Source: Plantago ovata
Taxonomy: Eukaryota > Streptophyta > Magnoliopsida > Lamiales > Plantaginaceae
Direction of reading: 5' to 3'
Assembly: GCA_028274465.1 (NCBI GenBank)
Contig: CM051456.1
Span: 69,798,753-69,862,752 of the forward strand
DNA length: 64,000 bases
The notes beneath the pieces are model-generated. The model ran no database searches, was not told the DNA's origin, and worked only from the letters and a program-made list of their open reading frames with translations. Below are positions 38,700 through 51,071 of this stretch, one piece after another. The number at the start of each line of letters is the position of its first letter. Position 1 is the stretch's first letter. Position numbers and translations under genes: made by a program.

Positions 38700-38790
38700 T
38701 CTCCTGTTGGTTAAGTAAGCTAACTTCTATTGTGGTGGTTTGGGTTCAAATCCTACGTCCAAACATTATATCTACTATTTTTTAAATTAG
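38700..38790 (+). repeat. tRNA-derived SINE-like fragment
   Basis: A-box-like TGTTGGTTAAGTAAG and a good B-box GGGTTCAAATCC separated by about 25 bases, then a T-rich stretch. This is the layout of a tRNA-related SINE head or a decayed tRNA gene; the acceptor stem does not pair. Confidence 0.45.
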
Positions 38791-38794
38791 ATGC

Positions 38795-40362
38795 AAGGAT
38801 TCCGGGCCGGGCTTAACCCGGTCCGAATCTGGCCCCAACATATATTCGGGCCCGGCCCGACACGTCAACAGCCCAACCATGGGCCCGAAAAATTAAAAAA
38901 TAATAATAATATGTGTAAATATTTTTATTTTAATATATTTATGAATATTTTAATTATTATATTTATTATATTTATTCAAGGTTATTTAAGTAAATTTATG
39001 TTTAATTGAAAAAATAAATAAAAATAATTATTTTAACTTTTTGGCGAAGGGTTGGCGAAGGCGAATGACGTGTCCCTTTTGATTGGCTGCCTGTTGTCAG
39101 GCAAGGCGGAAGTCTGCCTGCCCGTAGAAAAACCCAAGAAAGAAACATAAGAGTTCCCTGTACACACGGTGGCAACGGCAATGAATGGGAGTGGAGTAAT
39201 GGCGGCAAGTGACAGAGATGGAGTGATGGAGACGAGCAGCAAACCGTAAGTCTCTGTTTAGTATCAGATCTAAAAATCTCTGAGTTGGGTTTCACATTAA
39301 TTTCGGATCTGGGAAAAATTGGAAAAAAACATGGTGGATACGTATCCTCGCGTATCGGGGCGTATCCGTCCCCGATACGTATTTAAGGCAATCCTTTGGC
39401 ATTTTGCACGTCCCCGTGCTTCCTAGCTTGGAATAGATCTAAAGGCAATTTTGTAAATATTCTATAAGTCGACTAAAAAATAAAAAATTGACCTAATTTG
39501 TAATTGTTTCTAACGGGGCATTTTCTAAGATACTAGAGTGATATAATCTCCAAGACAAATAAACATAATTTGTCATTACCGAGAATATCAGGAATTCGCA
39601 TCGGTGTATTAGGCTCTGTTCTTTTCGTATTAAATCTCATTATTTTCAGTTCAGTTCGAATCTGTTCAGTTTCATTCAGTTTAGTTCTTTTCAAACTTGA
39701 TGTGTTATATTTTATACTACAAATAAATTCTGATCAGTTTTCATTCGATTATGTTCAATTCTGTTCAGTACTTCTGCAATTTCATTAATAACTTCCGAGG
39801 TTTCTATTTTGGGCGTTATCTTACAAACTTCCTAACCCAAATATTGAAAGTTTTTCAACCCAATTACTAATGTTTTATTATTTCTATCTCCTTTATAACG
39901 ACCTATTCACTCTCTATCATACTTTATCACCTTTCACAATTAAATACTCATACAAATTAATTCTTTAATATCTACTTATACTTTAAAGGAGTAAGATTTC
40001 TAAGCCTTTCCTTGCGCCACGTGTCCAATTCTCAAAAGCTCTCACACACCAAATGCCACATGTCCTATTCTCATTGGTTCTTATCCCTCAATTGCCACGT
40101 GTCTCCCTTTCAACTATCTTCAGCTCCTCAATCGGACTTCACAACCAACAAACAGAAAAAAGAAATCAAATTCGATTTCTGCTACACCTTCACAGAAATG
40201 TCAATTTCATTAACCAATTTCGATTCAATCCCGTCGTCATTCCAGTCCGATCGATGACCCCAGAGCATTCGACGCCACCGCCATATGTCTACCAAATTCT
40301 ATTTTCCTCTTTTCCTCTTTCTCTTTTCAATTTCAAAAAAGAGAGCCAGCTCTGATCCTATT
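38795..40362. other. intergenic DNA with short palindromic motifs
   Basis: No gene supported. Noted content: a cluster of GGGCCGGGC/GGGCCCGGCCCG words at 38802-38890; a perfect 10-bp stem with 9-base loop at 39351-39379 (CGTATCGGGG ... CCCCGATACG); and three CCACGTGTC/CCACATGTC G-box-like words at 40016-40110. Confidence 0.5.
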
Positions 40363-40745
40363 TGTAGATCGGAGAAGCTCTGCTCCGATCTGAGCTTCTC
40401 TGATCTGCAAATCGGAGCGAAGCAGAGCTCGGCTCCGTGCAGATCGGAGCAGTTGTCTGCTTCGATTTGCAGATCGGAGCAGAGCTCTGCTCCGCTCTGA
40501 TCGGAGCAGAGCTTGCTGCTCCGATCTTGAACGGAGCAGCTGTCTGCTCCGATTTGCAGATCGGAGCAGAGCTCTACTCCGCTCTGATCAGAGCAGAGTG
40601 TCTGCTCCGATTTTGATCGGAGCAGCTCTGTTCCGATCTGCAAATCAGAGCAGAGCTTTGCTCCGATTTTGATCGGAGAATCGGAGAGAGCAAAGCTACT
40701 CCGATTTTCCGATGCTCTGCTCCGATCTCAGCAAATCGGAGCACC
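40363..40745. repeat. palindromic GATCGGAGCAGAGCTCTGCTCCGATC array
   Basis: About 380 bp of alternating CGGAGCAGAGC and GCTCTGCTCCG units with GATTTGCA/TTTTGATC spacers. Nearly the whole stretch is self-complementary. It resembles the array inside the Mutator-like element at 16395-16720 in core word (CGGAGC/GCTCCG) but has its own unit. Produces long open frames in both directions that are artefacts of the repeat. Confidence 0.9.
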
Positions 40746-41966
40746 TGTATTTTTTATTAATTAATTTATTTATTTTTAGTTTTGTTTTATTTTGTTTTAT
40801 TGTTTTCTCATTTTTTTTATTCATAATAATTTGGGACTAAATTTGTTTTTAAAGATATTATTACACGGTCTTCAGCGCATAATTAATGCGCTTGCCTTAA
40901 TTATAAATTATAGATTTTAACTGGGCAGCCTAATTTGTTGCAAAAGATTTTAACTTAGCAGACTAATTTAGTGCAAAAATATATTGAATTTTGAAATTTG
41001 GAAATTGGAATAAATTACTCCACTCTTACAGATTTGTTTTTCCATTTACATTGTCAATCACGACTATTTAGAGATTACTTTCCTTTTCATACTATTTTAA
41101 ATTCCCTGTTGTGGACTTATATATACTCATTGTATCTTGGTAGCCCCAATACTTCTGTGTCCAGACTCTCCCCATTGTAACCGAGGTATTTCTATCTCAT
41201 CTCTCTGAACTTGTCCTTTCGTGTTAATGTTAATGTGATTATTCGAGTTAATGTTTATGTCATTATGACACGGCTCATCTATTTTTCTGCATCGGTAGAT
41301 ATCACATATACTCTCCTTAAGCGACATAGGTCAGATTCTTATTTATCTATGTACTTTTCTGATGAATTACAATCTATTGCATTTGAATGATGCTAAATGG
41401 ATTTTGGATTGTTATTAAATCTTTATTTATGAGTGGCCGTCTGTTTTTGAAATTTACTATGATTATTATGTTCTTCACTTCTTGCAATAATGCTTCTGGT
41501 TATTGAATCTACATACCTGCTAAGTTAAAGTCACTTATCGGTTATTACCTTCATATGCCACTAGATGTGATATGATTGATGACTGATGATTATTATTTGC
41601 AATCTGTCACATGATTCATTCAGTATATTGTCGGTTATTGAATCTGCATAACTGGTTAGGCTAGCTTATTATATAGTACACATTCATTTGAGTTTCTCCA
41701 CTTGGATTGTTACTTCTAAGATTGTGTCTGCCATGACTGGTTATTGTGTATGTACTGATTTGGTTCAAACATGTTTCTGTTGTTCACAGCAGTTAGTCAA
41801 TGTAAATAAGTATTCAAATTTAAATTTTTAGGCTTTTGTAATGATCATAAGAACATTATGTGCACGCCAATATTAGATTCCCCTCTCACATCAGCCTATA
41901 TTTTTATTTTTCTGTTAGCATCGACTTTGACAACCACTTATGCTCTTATATTTCTTTATATTTCAG
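40746..41966. other. AT-rich DNA upstream of the RPA-like gene
   Basis: No gene supported. A TATA-like TTATATATAC at about 41117 and the intron-like acceptor TTTCAG just before the ATG at 41970 suggest a promoter and 5' leader with an intron for the RPA-like gene, unproven. The 5' terminus of the Helitron should lie here or further left but I could not place it. Confidence 0.4.
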
Positions 41967-44623
41967 ACCATGTCGAGGATGTCTCATCTCATTCCGCTAT
42001 CAGTTGTAGACAAGTCTCCTAGGTTTCGTAGCATCGAGAGGTTCGTGTAATGAGTGTTTGGATACAGAAGGGTATTACTGGCAGAGAAACACTTGAGATG
42101 TATCTCATGGACAGAGAGGTCGGTGAATTATAATTATATATATTATTAGTTATATATATTGTCGTTGAAATATGATTAAATTATTATATATATTACAGTG
42201 TATAAGAGTCGAGACTAATACTCAAATTTTCAATGGTTGTAGAAAGAGATGATCGTGTTTTCTGTTCCCCACGGTTGGCTGAAGAAGTTAAAATCAGAGT
42301 TCAATGATGGTCATATTGTCAAGATTGATAATTTCACTGTGATCGACAATTGTCAACTGAATGGCAAATCAGCTATGATCAAACATGACTTGAAATTATC
42401 TGTTGGGAGCTTAACAAAAATAGAGCAGCTGAGAGATTGGGGGGATTTCCCAGTCAATTCTTTTTCATTTGTTCCTTTCACGGAATTTCTTCCTGATCCA
42501 GATTCAGAGAAGGGTTTACCCAAGAACATTGATCCGCGCTTTGTCTTCGGTAAGGATTAGCGTTTTCAATGACATAATTTCAATTATGCAACTACATTTT
42601 GTGCGATGTATCTTAACTCTAAACAATTTTGGATTTTCTTTAGATGTCATCGGCATAGTGAGTACGCCATTGAAGGATATTGAGTATGTTCCCGCAGCGA
42701 AGGCCAGGAAATTGGATGTCACATTACTTGAGTATGAACGCTATTTATATTGGAAACTTCCAGTCTAGACCATACTAACATCATATTCAGTTTGTATTTA
42801 TGTATATATGATACCTTTCTTTGAAACTTGCGACAGTGGTACCTCCAGCCTCCAGTGCATTCTCTGGGAGTCCTTTGCAGATGAACTCAAAAAGTTTGTT
42901 CATGAAAGGGGCGAAAATGAAAAAGACCCCATTGTGATCATCATATAGTTTGCCTGTCTTTCAACTTATAAAAGTAAGTAAAAATATGTTATGCTTCTCT
43001 TCCTTATTACTGTCAATTTAGTAATTGACGCGGTTTATTACGCATATTAACAATTTGGTGCATTGTAGCTGTCCACCGTGCCCAGACTCAAAAGAATGGA
43101 TCCAAAATGTTCATAAATTTGGATTGCGTTGATGCTAAGGCTTTAATCAATCGGTATGATTTTTTTTTTTTTTTAATATTTTGATATTGATCTCAGTCGC
43201 CATGACCATTAATATGAGAAACCTTGGCCACCACATGTATTTTATTGCAAAGTTATCAAAATATTTTCTAAGTGTGATTAATGTTTGTATTATCTTATCT
43301 GCTCAAGGCGGGAATGGACAAGCGACTCGGCTACATGGAGTTTGACAACACAGAACAACAGTTCACATCCCGATAGGTGGTTGAAACCTTCGATGATACG
43401 GACCGTGGCTGAGCTTGACTCTTGCAAAGAGGTATGACAATCTTCGATAATTACAATTTGCTGGGGTAGAACATGATTTTAACCACTTATGTTTTGTTTA
43501 TACAGGTTGTTGTTTACCTGACCCGTGCCATGACTTGGACAACTGATCCAACTGCAATCTGGAACTATTCTGGATGTGGAAATAAGGACTGCACCAAAGG
43601 CGTCCCTCGGTATTGGGAAATAGGTGATGTGTGTTCAAAATGCAAGAATCGCATTGAGGCCATAGTCCCTAGGTATAAACCTATATAATTTAAAGTTAAC
43701 TTAATCTTATTTTTCAATAAAAATATTCTATACGATGGAAGGTTATTTTATGCTGACTGATTTTATACCGGCTTCATTGGAAATTTCTAGGTTCAAGGTC
43801 AGGGTACAAGTTGTTGATCAATCTGACAACGCTGTTTACTTCACTTTGTTTGACAAGACTGTTGCATCTATTATTGAAAAGTCAGCGGCAAAGGTTTTGA
43901 ATGACAACAACTTAGAGGTACCACAACTGTGTTTTTTCTATTCTACTTATACTACAATCTCGAATTTACATATAAAGCCACAAATTTTATGTTCTAAACT
44001 TAATGCTTCTGCTACAATATTAGATTGGTGTCATTGGGGAAGTGCCTGATGAGATTGATGCGTTGTGTGGGCGAGAGTTTCTGTTCAGGGTTGAGGTCAA
44101 CCAGAAATCAATTGATGAAAAGGATGAAAAGAAGAAGAGTTTTGTTGTCAAAGAACTGACAGATGACATCAACATACTTGATAAATTCATAAAACTTGAA
44201 AGATCAGCTGTATGGGTAACATTATAAATCAGTAATATTGTCCAGCGATCAATTATTCTTTCATACTTACCAAGTAACAATGACTCGCATTTCAGGAGGT
44301 TGGATCCGCATTGAAGCTTCCTGACAAAGATATTTCTCTTCCAGCAGAAAAGAACCTTGCGGTAATTCATCTTTTTTTTTTTCAAATCATTCAGCAAATA
44401 CCTTTTTTAATAATCATTTCAACATTTTGACTTCAAATGTTGATTTGTATATTAGGAAAAGCAACCGGGCATAATTGAAATTGAAGGTGGTGATTCAACG
44501 GTTAGCCCTTCTGAGATCACTCCCGAGAAGAGCCAGCTTGCTGCCAAATCCAACACCTTCACTATTGATCAAGATGAGTTCCAGTTGTCTGTTGTCTCTA
44601 AGAAAATTAAGCTTGAGAAGTAG
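41967..44623 (+). pseudogene. Helitron-associated RPA70-like single-stranded DNA-binding protein
   Basis: Multi-exon gene for a replication protein A large-subunit-like OB-fold protein, of the type carried by plant Helitrons. Exons with GT-AG borders: 41967-42118, 42243-42549, 42644-42731, 42837-42973, 43069-43153, 43308-43431, 43506-43672, about 43741-43917, 44024-44215, 44296-44361, 44456-44623. The first OB domain has MIVFSVPHGWLKKLKSEFND; the second follows (GIVSTPLKDIEYV, TSSLQCILWESFADELKKF). The C-terminal domain has the zinc cluster CGNKDC...CSKCKNR and FKVRVQVVDQSDNAVYFTLF. Breaks: TAA at about 42048-42050 in exon 1 and a TAG in exon 4 (about 42946), so probably non-functional. Expected role: binding ssDNA during rolling-circle transposition. 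Confidence 0.8.
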
Positions 44624-46177
44624 TTTACTTTGGATACAATTTTCTGAACTTCTTTCGGATGTTTTTTTGGATTATTATGCTTTTTGAACACATTTTTATG
44701 TGGGTGAACTCAGTTTTAATGAATGAATGGAATGCTGTTTCTTTTTAAACATATTAGCGCCGGATTGTTCTATTAATTAGTACCACATATATAATATGAT
44801 TTCCTATATGTTATCAAATATAATATTTCTTCTTATCATGTTAAAAAGTGTAGGAGTTCACCCAGTTTGGTCAAGGGAATGTTTGGTCAAGGGAATGTGA
44901 TAGCGAACAATGAATGGCATGTTATTCCCTTAGAAACAGTCTTGCAGATCATGACTATGTACATTTATGAAGATCAGTATTGTTTGGCTATTTACTTCTT
45001 CTGGGTTTTAAAGTGCAAAATCCGTAGGAGTGCATTTACTTGGCATTGTTAAATTCGCAAGTTGCAAAGTTGTATAATGCGTTGGCACAAAATTTGGTTG
45101 TCTCTTTTCTGTTTGAAATTAGAATGTCCCATTGATCTGTTGTACATCATAGACCCCCTACCAACCAAAATCAGATTGTTTTCTATTACTTATTACATTA
45201 GTAACAAAGTTCTTTCAAAATGCACTTATTAATACTCTCTGTTCCAACCAGACTAACCATGATTTCCTATTTAATAATACTGAGAAAACATATTAAAATA
45301 ATGTTACAACTATGCAGTACAGTCCAGTATGGTTTTTAGCCGTCGCTCAACTCAACCTGTGCGTCAAAAGACACAACTCAATCTTTGAAATCAAAACTCA
45401 ATAGCAACCCATCTAGGTGTTCAACTTATATGGCATCAAACATGTAGTTGCCTTTTAAATAGCAGCTACTAATAAACTTAATTGTTTGATCATTTTTTAA
45501 GCTGTTCAAACTGATGTACTTTAATGAGAGCTAAGATCAGGTGGACTAAATGTGTATTTCAGCGTTGAACTAAAAGATTTCTATTACATGATATAGCACA
45601 ATTAACGTAGAACTACATAATCAATTATAAGGCATACTATTACTTAAATGTTGATGCCAGAAATAATAAAACATGCCTAACATATTGAGTCTCCAGAATT
45701 CTGCTGACTTTAATGATTCTGTAGTATAAATCATTCTACTTAAATAAAGAAAACAGTATCAATCATGGATTCTAAACAATCTCATTGAATTAATGGCAAG
45801 ACAGAATATGGTGACTACAGCTAAAATGATTCCCTTTCTAAGATAACCATATATAACATTTCACAAACAAACATCTTGGACGCATTTAGAATTAGAACAG
45901 ATTTATACCACTTAAATTGCTGCCATAAGGCTAACTTGCTGTAGAATTCATGAGAGAAACCAGCCAGAGAATGCAGCTACCGGTGTGACGTATGAACTCT
46001 CAATCTCCAGACTTTTCTCCAGATCAGAAGATAGATATTACAAGCAAATTGAACAATCACTGTCCTTATTCGTTTATAAGGGGAACGTAAGTTATATCTA
46101 CTTAGTTCTTATTTCATTAATGATTTTGTTCCTTTGCTTACTTTTGTTGAGTTATTCAGTGTTATTTTGATTGATAG
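44624..46177. other. non-coding spacer within the Helitron
   Basis: No gene supported. Contains a short perfect duplication of TTTGGTCAAGGGAATG at about 44866-44898 and AT-rich sequence. Probably 3' UTR of the RPA-like gene and the promoter of the helicase gene. Confidence 0.5.
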
Positions 46178-46291
46178 GAATTGCAATGGATAGGAAACGC
46201 AGGAAATCTGACAAGCAACCGAGCAGTAATAGTCAAACACCGCAAGCCTCAAACGCCACTCAAATGACACCGTTATCTGAGATTACAAACG
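46178..46291 (+). CDS. Helitron helicase leader exon, copy 1
   Basis: Exon bounded by TGATAG/GAATTG and ACG/GTAAAT splice sites. ATG at 46186 gives MDRKRRKSDKQPSSNSQTPQ and ends ATQMTPLSEITNG. This basic N-terminus ending in PLSEITN/PLSDITN is the usual start of plant Helitron helicase-like proteins. A second version of the same exon follows at 46620. Confidence 0.65.
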
Positions 46292-46619
46292 GTAAATAGA
46301 TGAATATACTTACAACATCCAATAAAGATTTTCTTATGCTTCACACACAATTTAGTTATCGCATTATATGAGTCTCATTAGTAACAAACACTTCAATCTG
46401 CCCTTACTCAATAATGTGAATCACTGTTATTCCATGTTATCATCGATTAAGTAACTAATGAGATTACAACTAAGTCTTTCAGCCATTATAATGTGATACA
46501 TAACTCTATTTCATTTTTTAGGAGGATGAAAAACTGGAATAATGTGTCAAATTATAATTGTACGTAGTTTTTTCCTTTCTGAGTTTTGTTTACTTATTTT
46601 ATGTTATTTTACTTGATAG

Positions 46620-46742
46620 GTATTGCGGTTGATAAGATGCAGGGAAAATCTACCAAGAAACCAAACAATAAACTAATTTCTACTCAACCACCGCATTCCT
46701 GGAATGCTACTCAAAGGGCACCGTTATCTGATATTACAAACG
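46620..46742 (+). CDS. Helitron helicase leader exon, copy 2
   Basis: Tandem duplicate of 46178-46291 with the same splice context (TTGATAG at the 5' side, ACG/GTAAAT at the 3' side). Translates GIAVDKMQGKSTKKPNNKLI and ends ATQRAPLSDITNG. The start ATG of copy 1 is not kept at the same place. The copies are clearly related but diverged, so the duplication is old or the two are under different constraint. Confidence 0.6.
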
Positions 46743-47176
46743 GTAAATACCTAAATATATGTTGAAAATTGTATAATTTCAGATTACGAAAAAAGATTCT
46801 ATGAATATGATTTCAAATATTGTCGGTAAATACCTAAATATATGTATGGTGTCACAGCCACATCATGTTAAAGCTGGTAGTAAGAATATTTTTCCTTGGT
46901 AGACATGGTAATTGTGATCGAAGGATGATATAGCTATTCTGAATTGTATAAATTTGACACAGCTCAGGCCAATGTTACTATAAATTATTGGGACTACATT
47001 TCAAATTGTTCTCGCTTATTTAACTACCAGCAATGCAAAATACAAGGCATTGAGTTATATTTTAACACCTTTTTCCAGACTTGATAATATCACCTTTATT
47101 TTTATTATTATTATTATGATTATTATTATTATTATTATTATTAGTTGATGTTTAATCAGGCTAACTAATTTTTCAG
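46743..47176. other. intron-like spacer before helicase exon
   Basis: AT-rich, with a (TTA)n run at 47100-47145; ends in a good acceptor (CTAATTTTTCAG at 47165-47176). No HUH/Rep motif is found here, although in autonomous Helitrons that domain lies between the leader and the helicase. Confidence 0.6.
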
Positions 47177-48259
47177 GATTGACATTGAGTGATGACCAAA
47201 TAAAAAATATGGCCTTGGCGGAGATTGAAAAGCTACTCAAGGCCAATGGGAGTAGTCTCCATTATCTCGATGACATGCCAAAACCTAATGACCATGTTAT
47301 ATCAGATGCCACGAACCAGCTGATATTGGATGAAATGTCTTATGATAGAGTAGCAATGCAGTCCCAACATGCAGAACTGTACGCTAAATTGACTGATGAG
47401 CAGCGTAATATTTATGAAAAGATCATGTCTGCTGTTGATCGAGGTAATTGTGGAGTTTTCTTTTTTTATGGTTATGGAGGCACAGGTAAAACATTTATTT
47501 GGCGGACACTGTGTTCTGGTTTGAGAGGTAGGGGTGATATAGTTCTTCCTGTTGCGTCAAGTGGCATTGCATCACTGTTACTTCCGAAAGGTAGAACTGC
47601 TCACTCGAGATTCGGCATACCAATAAAAGTCCATGAGGACTCTAGCTATTTGTTACAAGATAAAACCAGATTCTGATGTGACAGGATTATTGAAGCGAAC
47701 AAGTCTTATAATTTGGGATGAAGCTCCTATGGCACATAAGCACTGCTTTGAAGCTCTTGACCGAAGTTTAAGATATGTTATGCAGCGTCCAGACATGCCA
47801 TTTGGTGGATTTGTTATAGTCTTTGGTGGAGACTTTAGGCAGATCCTACCAGTTGTTCCGAGAGGAAGCCGCCACGATATTGTAAATGCAGCAATATGTT
47901 CATCTAAGATTTAGAGTTCGTGTGAGGTCCTTAGGCTTGCAAAAAACATGCGTTTACAGGTGTGCTGCCCCACTAAATATTACCTACTTTCCTTTTAACT
48001 TCAAATTTTGGCCTGAAATGTGTTTATTTCAATATTGGGTTTTAACCGGTCTTAATTATGTATTGCTTTGTATTGATTCAGGATGGTACGTCTTCCGAGG
48101 AAATTGCAGAGACAAAAGAGTTCGCGGAGTGGATATTGCAAGTTGGTGACGGGATTGCCGGTGGACAAAATGATGGTGAGATTGATATAAAGTTGCCTGA
48201 TGATATTGTTATTAGAGGTGCTGTCAATCCTATTGCAACTATCGTCGAGAGTACGTATC
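47177..48259 (+). pseudogene. PIF1-type helicase of the Helitron, N-terminal half
   Basis: ATP-dependent 5'-3' helicase of the PIF1/RecD family, expected to unwind the donor strand in rolling-circle transposition. Seen in order: helicase entry region LTDEQRNIYEKIMSAVDRGN; Walker A GYGGTGKT at about 47472-47495; motif Ia VASSGIASLLLPKGRTAHSR; Walker B IIWDEAPMAHKHCFEALDR at about 47710; motif III FGGDFRQILPVVPRG at about 47822. An intron at 47960-48081 (GT-AG) leads to DGTSSEEIAETKEF. The frame shifts at about 47650, and a TAG at 47912-47914 replaces an expected residue, so this copy is inactive. It is cut at 48259 by the LTR element. Confidence 0.88.
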
Positions 48260-49548
48260 TGATGAACCGCGGATGTCGTGCTCCGAATTCAATCAAATTA
48301 ATTTGTAATTAGCCAAAGGCAATCCACAACTACAACGAAAACCGTAGTGTAGCAGTAGAATGACTCGAGTGTCGTTCTCTCAGGACTATAACTAGCTTTA
48401 TATATTTAACAAGAGAATATAAACAGCAGACATATAGCAAAGGGGTTTTTCTAACAGATAATGGAGATTGGTGATAGTATGATCCTTCAAAGCATAACGG
48501 GTCGATAGTCATGCATAAATTCCTCGGTCTTGCATAGAGATCTTTGAATCAATCTAGTGTCCTGTTGCAATTATTAAGCACTACGAAGATAATTGGTCTG
48601 ACAAGTCAATCACTATTGTCCTACTGTGTTCCGTAATTATTCAACACTACGAAGATAAACTCGCATCCAGGTCGACAAGTGTCCAATTGTGCATAATAAT
48701 TAATACCACATACGAGAATTTAGGCTGTGCCTGATCAACGAAATAAAGCAATGACACGGAGTATAATGCGCGATATAGCCATTAGCATGATTATCTTCCC
48801 TTCGCTAAGAATTCACATACTACCACCAACGATAAGTTTAGCTACTCATAATAGGCATGCAATCAACAGAAATCATAGAAGAAAACATATTGAAAGATAT
48901 ATAAAATAAGTAGATTAAACTGTAAGATACAAGTTACCGAAGGTTGTCAATCTCCGAAGAATTGCGATCCTACGAGCTCCAATCCGCTATGAAAAAGTGT
49001 CCCCTAAGCTACGGACCCCCAGAACAGGCTCTGGGAAGTCCCTACCTAAAACTACGGAGAGAGGTGAGAAAGTAGGTCTGGAAAGATATGATTTTCGGAG
49101 AAAACTGAGCAACTATATATAGGCTTCGAATTACTGTGGGGCGGTTCGCCCCACACGCCCGGCGGTTCACCCGGTGTGGGGCGGTTCGCCCCAGACAATT
49201 TCTCGCGGAATTCCGTGTTTCCGATGCGTTTATGGATTTCTTCCCCTTTTTGGACTCGGTTTCTGACTTCTAGTGGTCTTCTAACCTCCAGATTCGGCCC
49301 CTAGACTTCAAATCCTATCCGGAAACCTTCAGATACTCCAAAGAGGCTTCTGGAACACCAATTCCTTGTCAACTTCAATATAATTACCCGGAAATCTTCG
49401 AATTTCAACCAAAACCTGTAAAATAAAATCTAAAGGGAAACGTGACACTATTCTAATAAAATGCATTAAAATATAGCTAAATTAACATAGAGGATAGCTA
49501 AAATAGGTGAAAAAGACTCGAATGAAAGTGTAAAATACACATTCATCA
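48260..49548 (-). repeat. LTR of Athila-like element (3' LTR in element orientation)
   Basis: 1289 bp. TATA-like TATATATAGG complement at about 49113-49122; GC-rich palindromes (GGGGCGGTTCGCCCC type) at about 49137-49197, upstream in minus-strand sense. Carries one palindromic unit fewer than its partner. Confidence 0.95.
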
Positions 49549-51071
49549 AACTCCCCAAACCGAACCTTTGCTTGTCCTCAAGCAACTAAGTTAGACTCTA
49601 ATGCAAAAAACATGCAAGACACAAAATGGAGTCTCATGCCAAATAAAATGAACTAATCTACTGAATCTATCAAATAACGTATGAACAAAAACCATATAAA
49701 TCAAAGCATGAATATAGATTGAAGAATACCTCGATTGACTTATCCACATCCACATAAGCACTTATGTCAAGACAAGATAGTCTCTCGTAACATTCTCTAC
49801 CTGGACCTAGTCAGTGACGACGTAATGAAGCATGCTAAGATACGTATGGTTGCCCCGTGCCTATGAAACTGAGGACTTACTGCTGTTCCACCATGTTAAG
49901 ACTTTTCCTCAAAAGAGGTCGAACCAGTACTGGCTCTCATCAAACGAAGGAGGGTTCCCTATAAAAGATAACACTCCCCTATTCTACCCATCTCTCAAGT
50001 AAAGTCTTAAGCTATTCACCACTTCCTGAATGGCAGGACGAGGGTGGTCTAGAACAGACGACACTTAAGACAAAAAAGATAAAAACACGATTACGAACAT
50101 TACAAAAATGGAAAAGACTCAACACTTTGCTAAACTGCTATTTGGCTTTCTTTTTTGCACCCTTCTTTGCTTTTTTTGGGTCTTTTCTTTTTTCTTTTTT
50201 TTCTTTCCAGATTCTTTTTTTTCTTTTTTTTTCTGGAATTTTTTCTTTCTTTTTTTTCGAATTTTCTAGCCAGCAGTAGCATAACAAAAAGAGAAACAAA
50301 ATGACTCACACGATTTCCCCAAACCTATTCGAAAGAATAGGTTGGAGTACAAAATTCACGGAAAAGGAAAAATAAACTCACGATACGAAAATGAAAAACA
50401 GAAACAAGTCTAATGATGGTGTAACCCCCTCCCCAACCCTATTCGGAAGAATAGGTTATAAACAAAGGATCACACAACCTCACACTACCTCCTTCCTAGG
50501 CATTTAGCAATCTCAAAGCATGGTGAAGACTTGTTGCCTCTTAGGTACATAATTACTCGGGAAAACAACCATAAGACCCTAACATGCATCATCCTATTAT
50601 AAAGGCCTTCATGAACCGCAGTAGAGAAAACACCACTAAGTGATGTCGAGACTACCAAGCTTAACTAAGTGCAATACATAAATGTGACAAGCCAAGCGAG
50701 AAAAACCTCAAACAAATCCATAGAGATGAAGCATACGATTAATGGCGTAGTTAGTTGATCTACCCAATAAAAAAGTTCAAAAAATTCGGCAATAAACTCC
50801 ATATAAAACATGCAAGACTATCCTAGGATGAATATAGTGAATGCAACCTAAAAAATCTAAGAAAGCAGTAAACGTGCAAATGCAAATGCAAACAAAGAAC
50901 AAGATACTAATCAACACAAAGCCAAACAATACTTAACATCATGGTTCACATCCCATCCCCCTTACGATTCTTAAGGTATCCCCTAGCAAAAGAGAATGAG
51001 TAATAAGAAGTGATACTAGATGTTACCGAACGGTTTGGCCTCGGTTGGCTGAGAGTGGACATGTGGAAGGA
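49549..51071 (-). other. 3' untranslated internal region of Athila-like element
   Basis: No gene. Homologous to 28634-30157 of the short element, including the T-rich stretch (50150-50270) and the CCTATTCGAAAGAATAGGTT palindrome (50323-50342), which is repeated in altered form at about 50440-50458. Confidence 0.75.

Noticed and set aside
38700-38775. Functional tRNA gene
   Set aside because: A and B boxes are present but the acceptor stem and anticodon arm do not pair; treated as SINE-like.
38802-38890. GGGCCCGGCCCG cluster as a CpG-island promoter
   Set aside because: Very short, with no gene on either side; this word cluster is common in plant repeats.
39605-39640. hAT-type MITE starting TAGGCTCTGTTCTTTTCG
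   Set aside because: The left end looks like a known MITE terminus type but no matching right inverted end or duplication could be found.
40285-40643. Open frames of about 70-115 codons on both strands rich in RSEQ/SDLQIG words
   Set aside because: Artefact of the palindromic CGGAGC array, which stays open in several frames.
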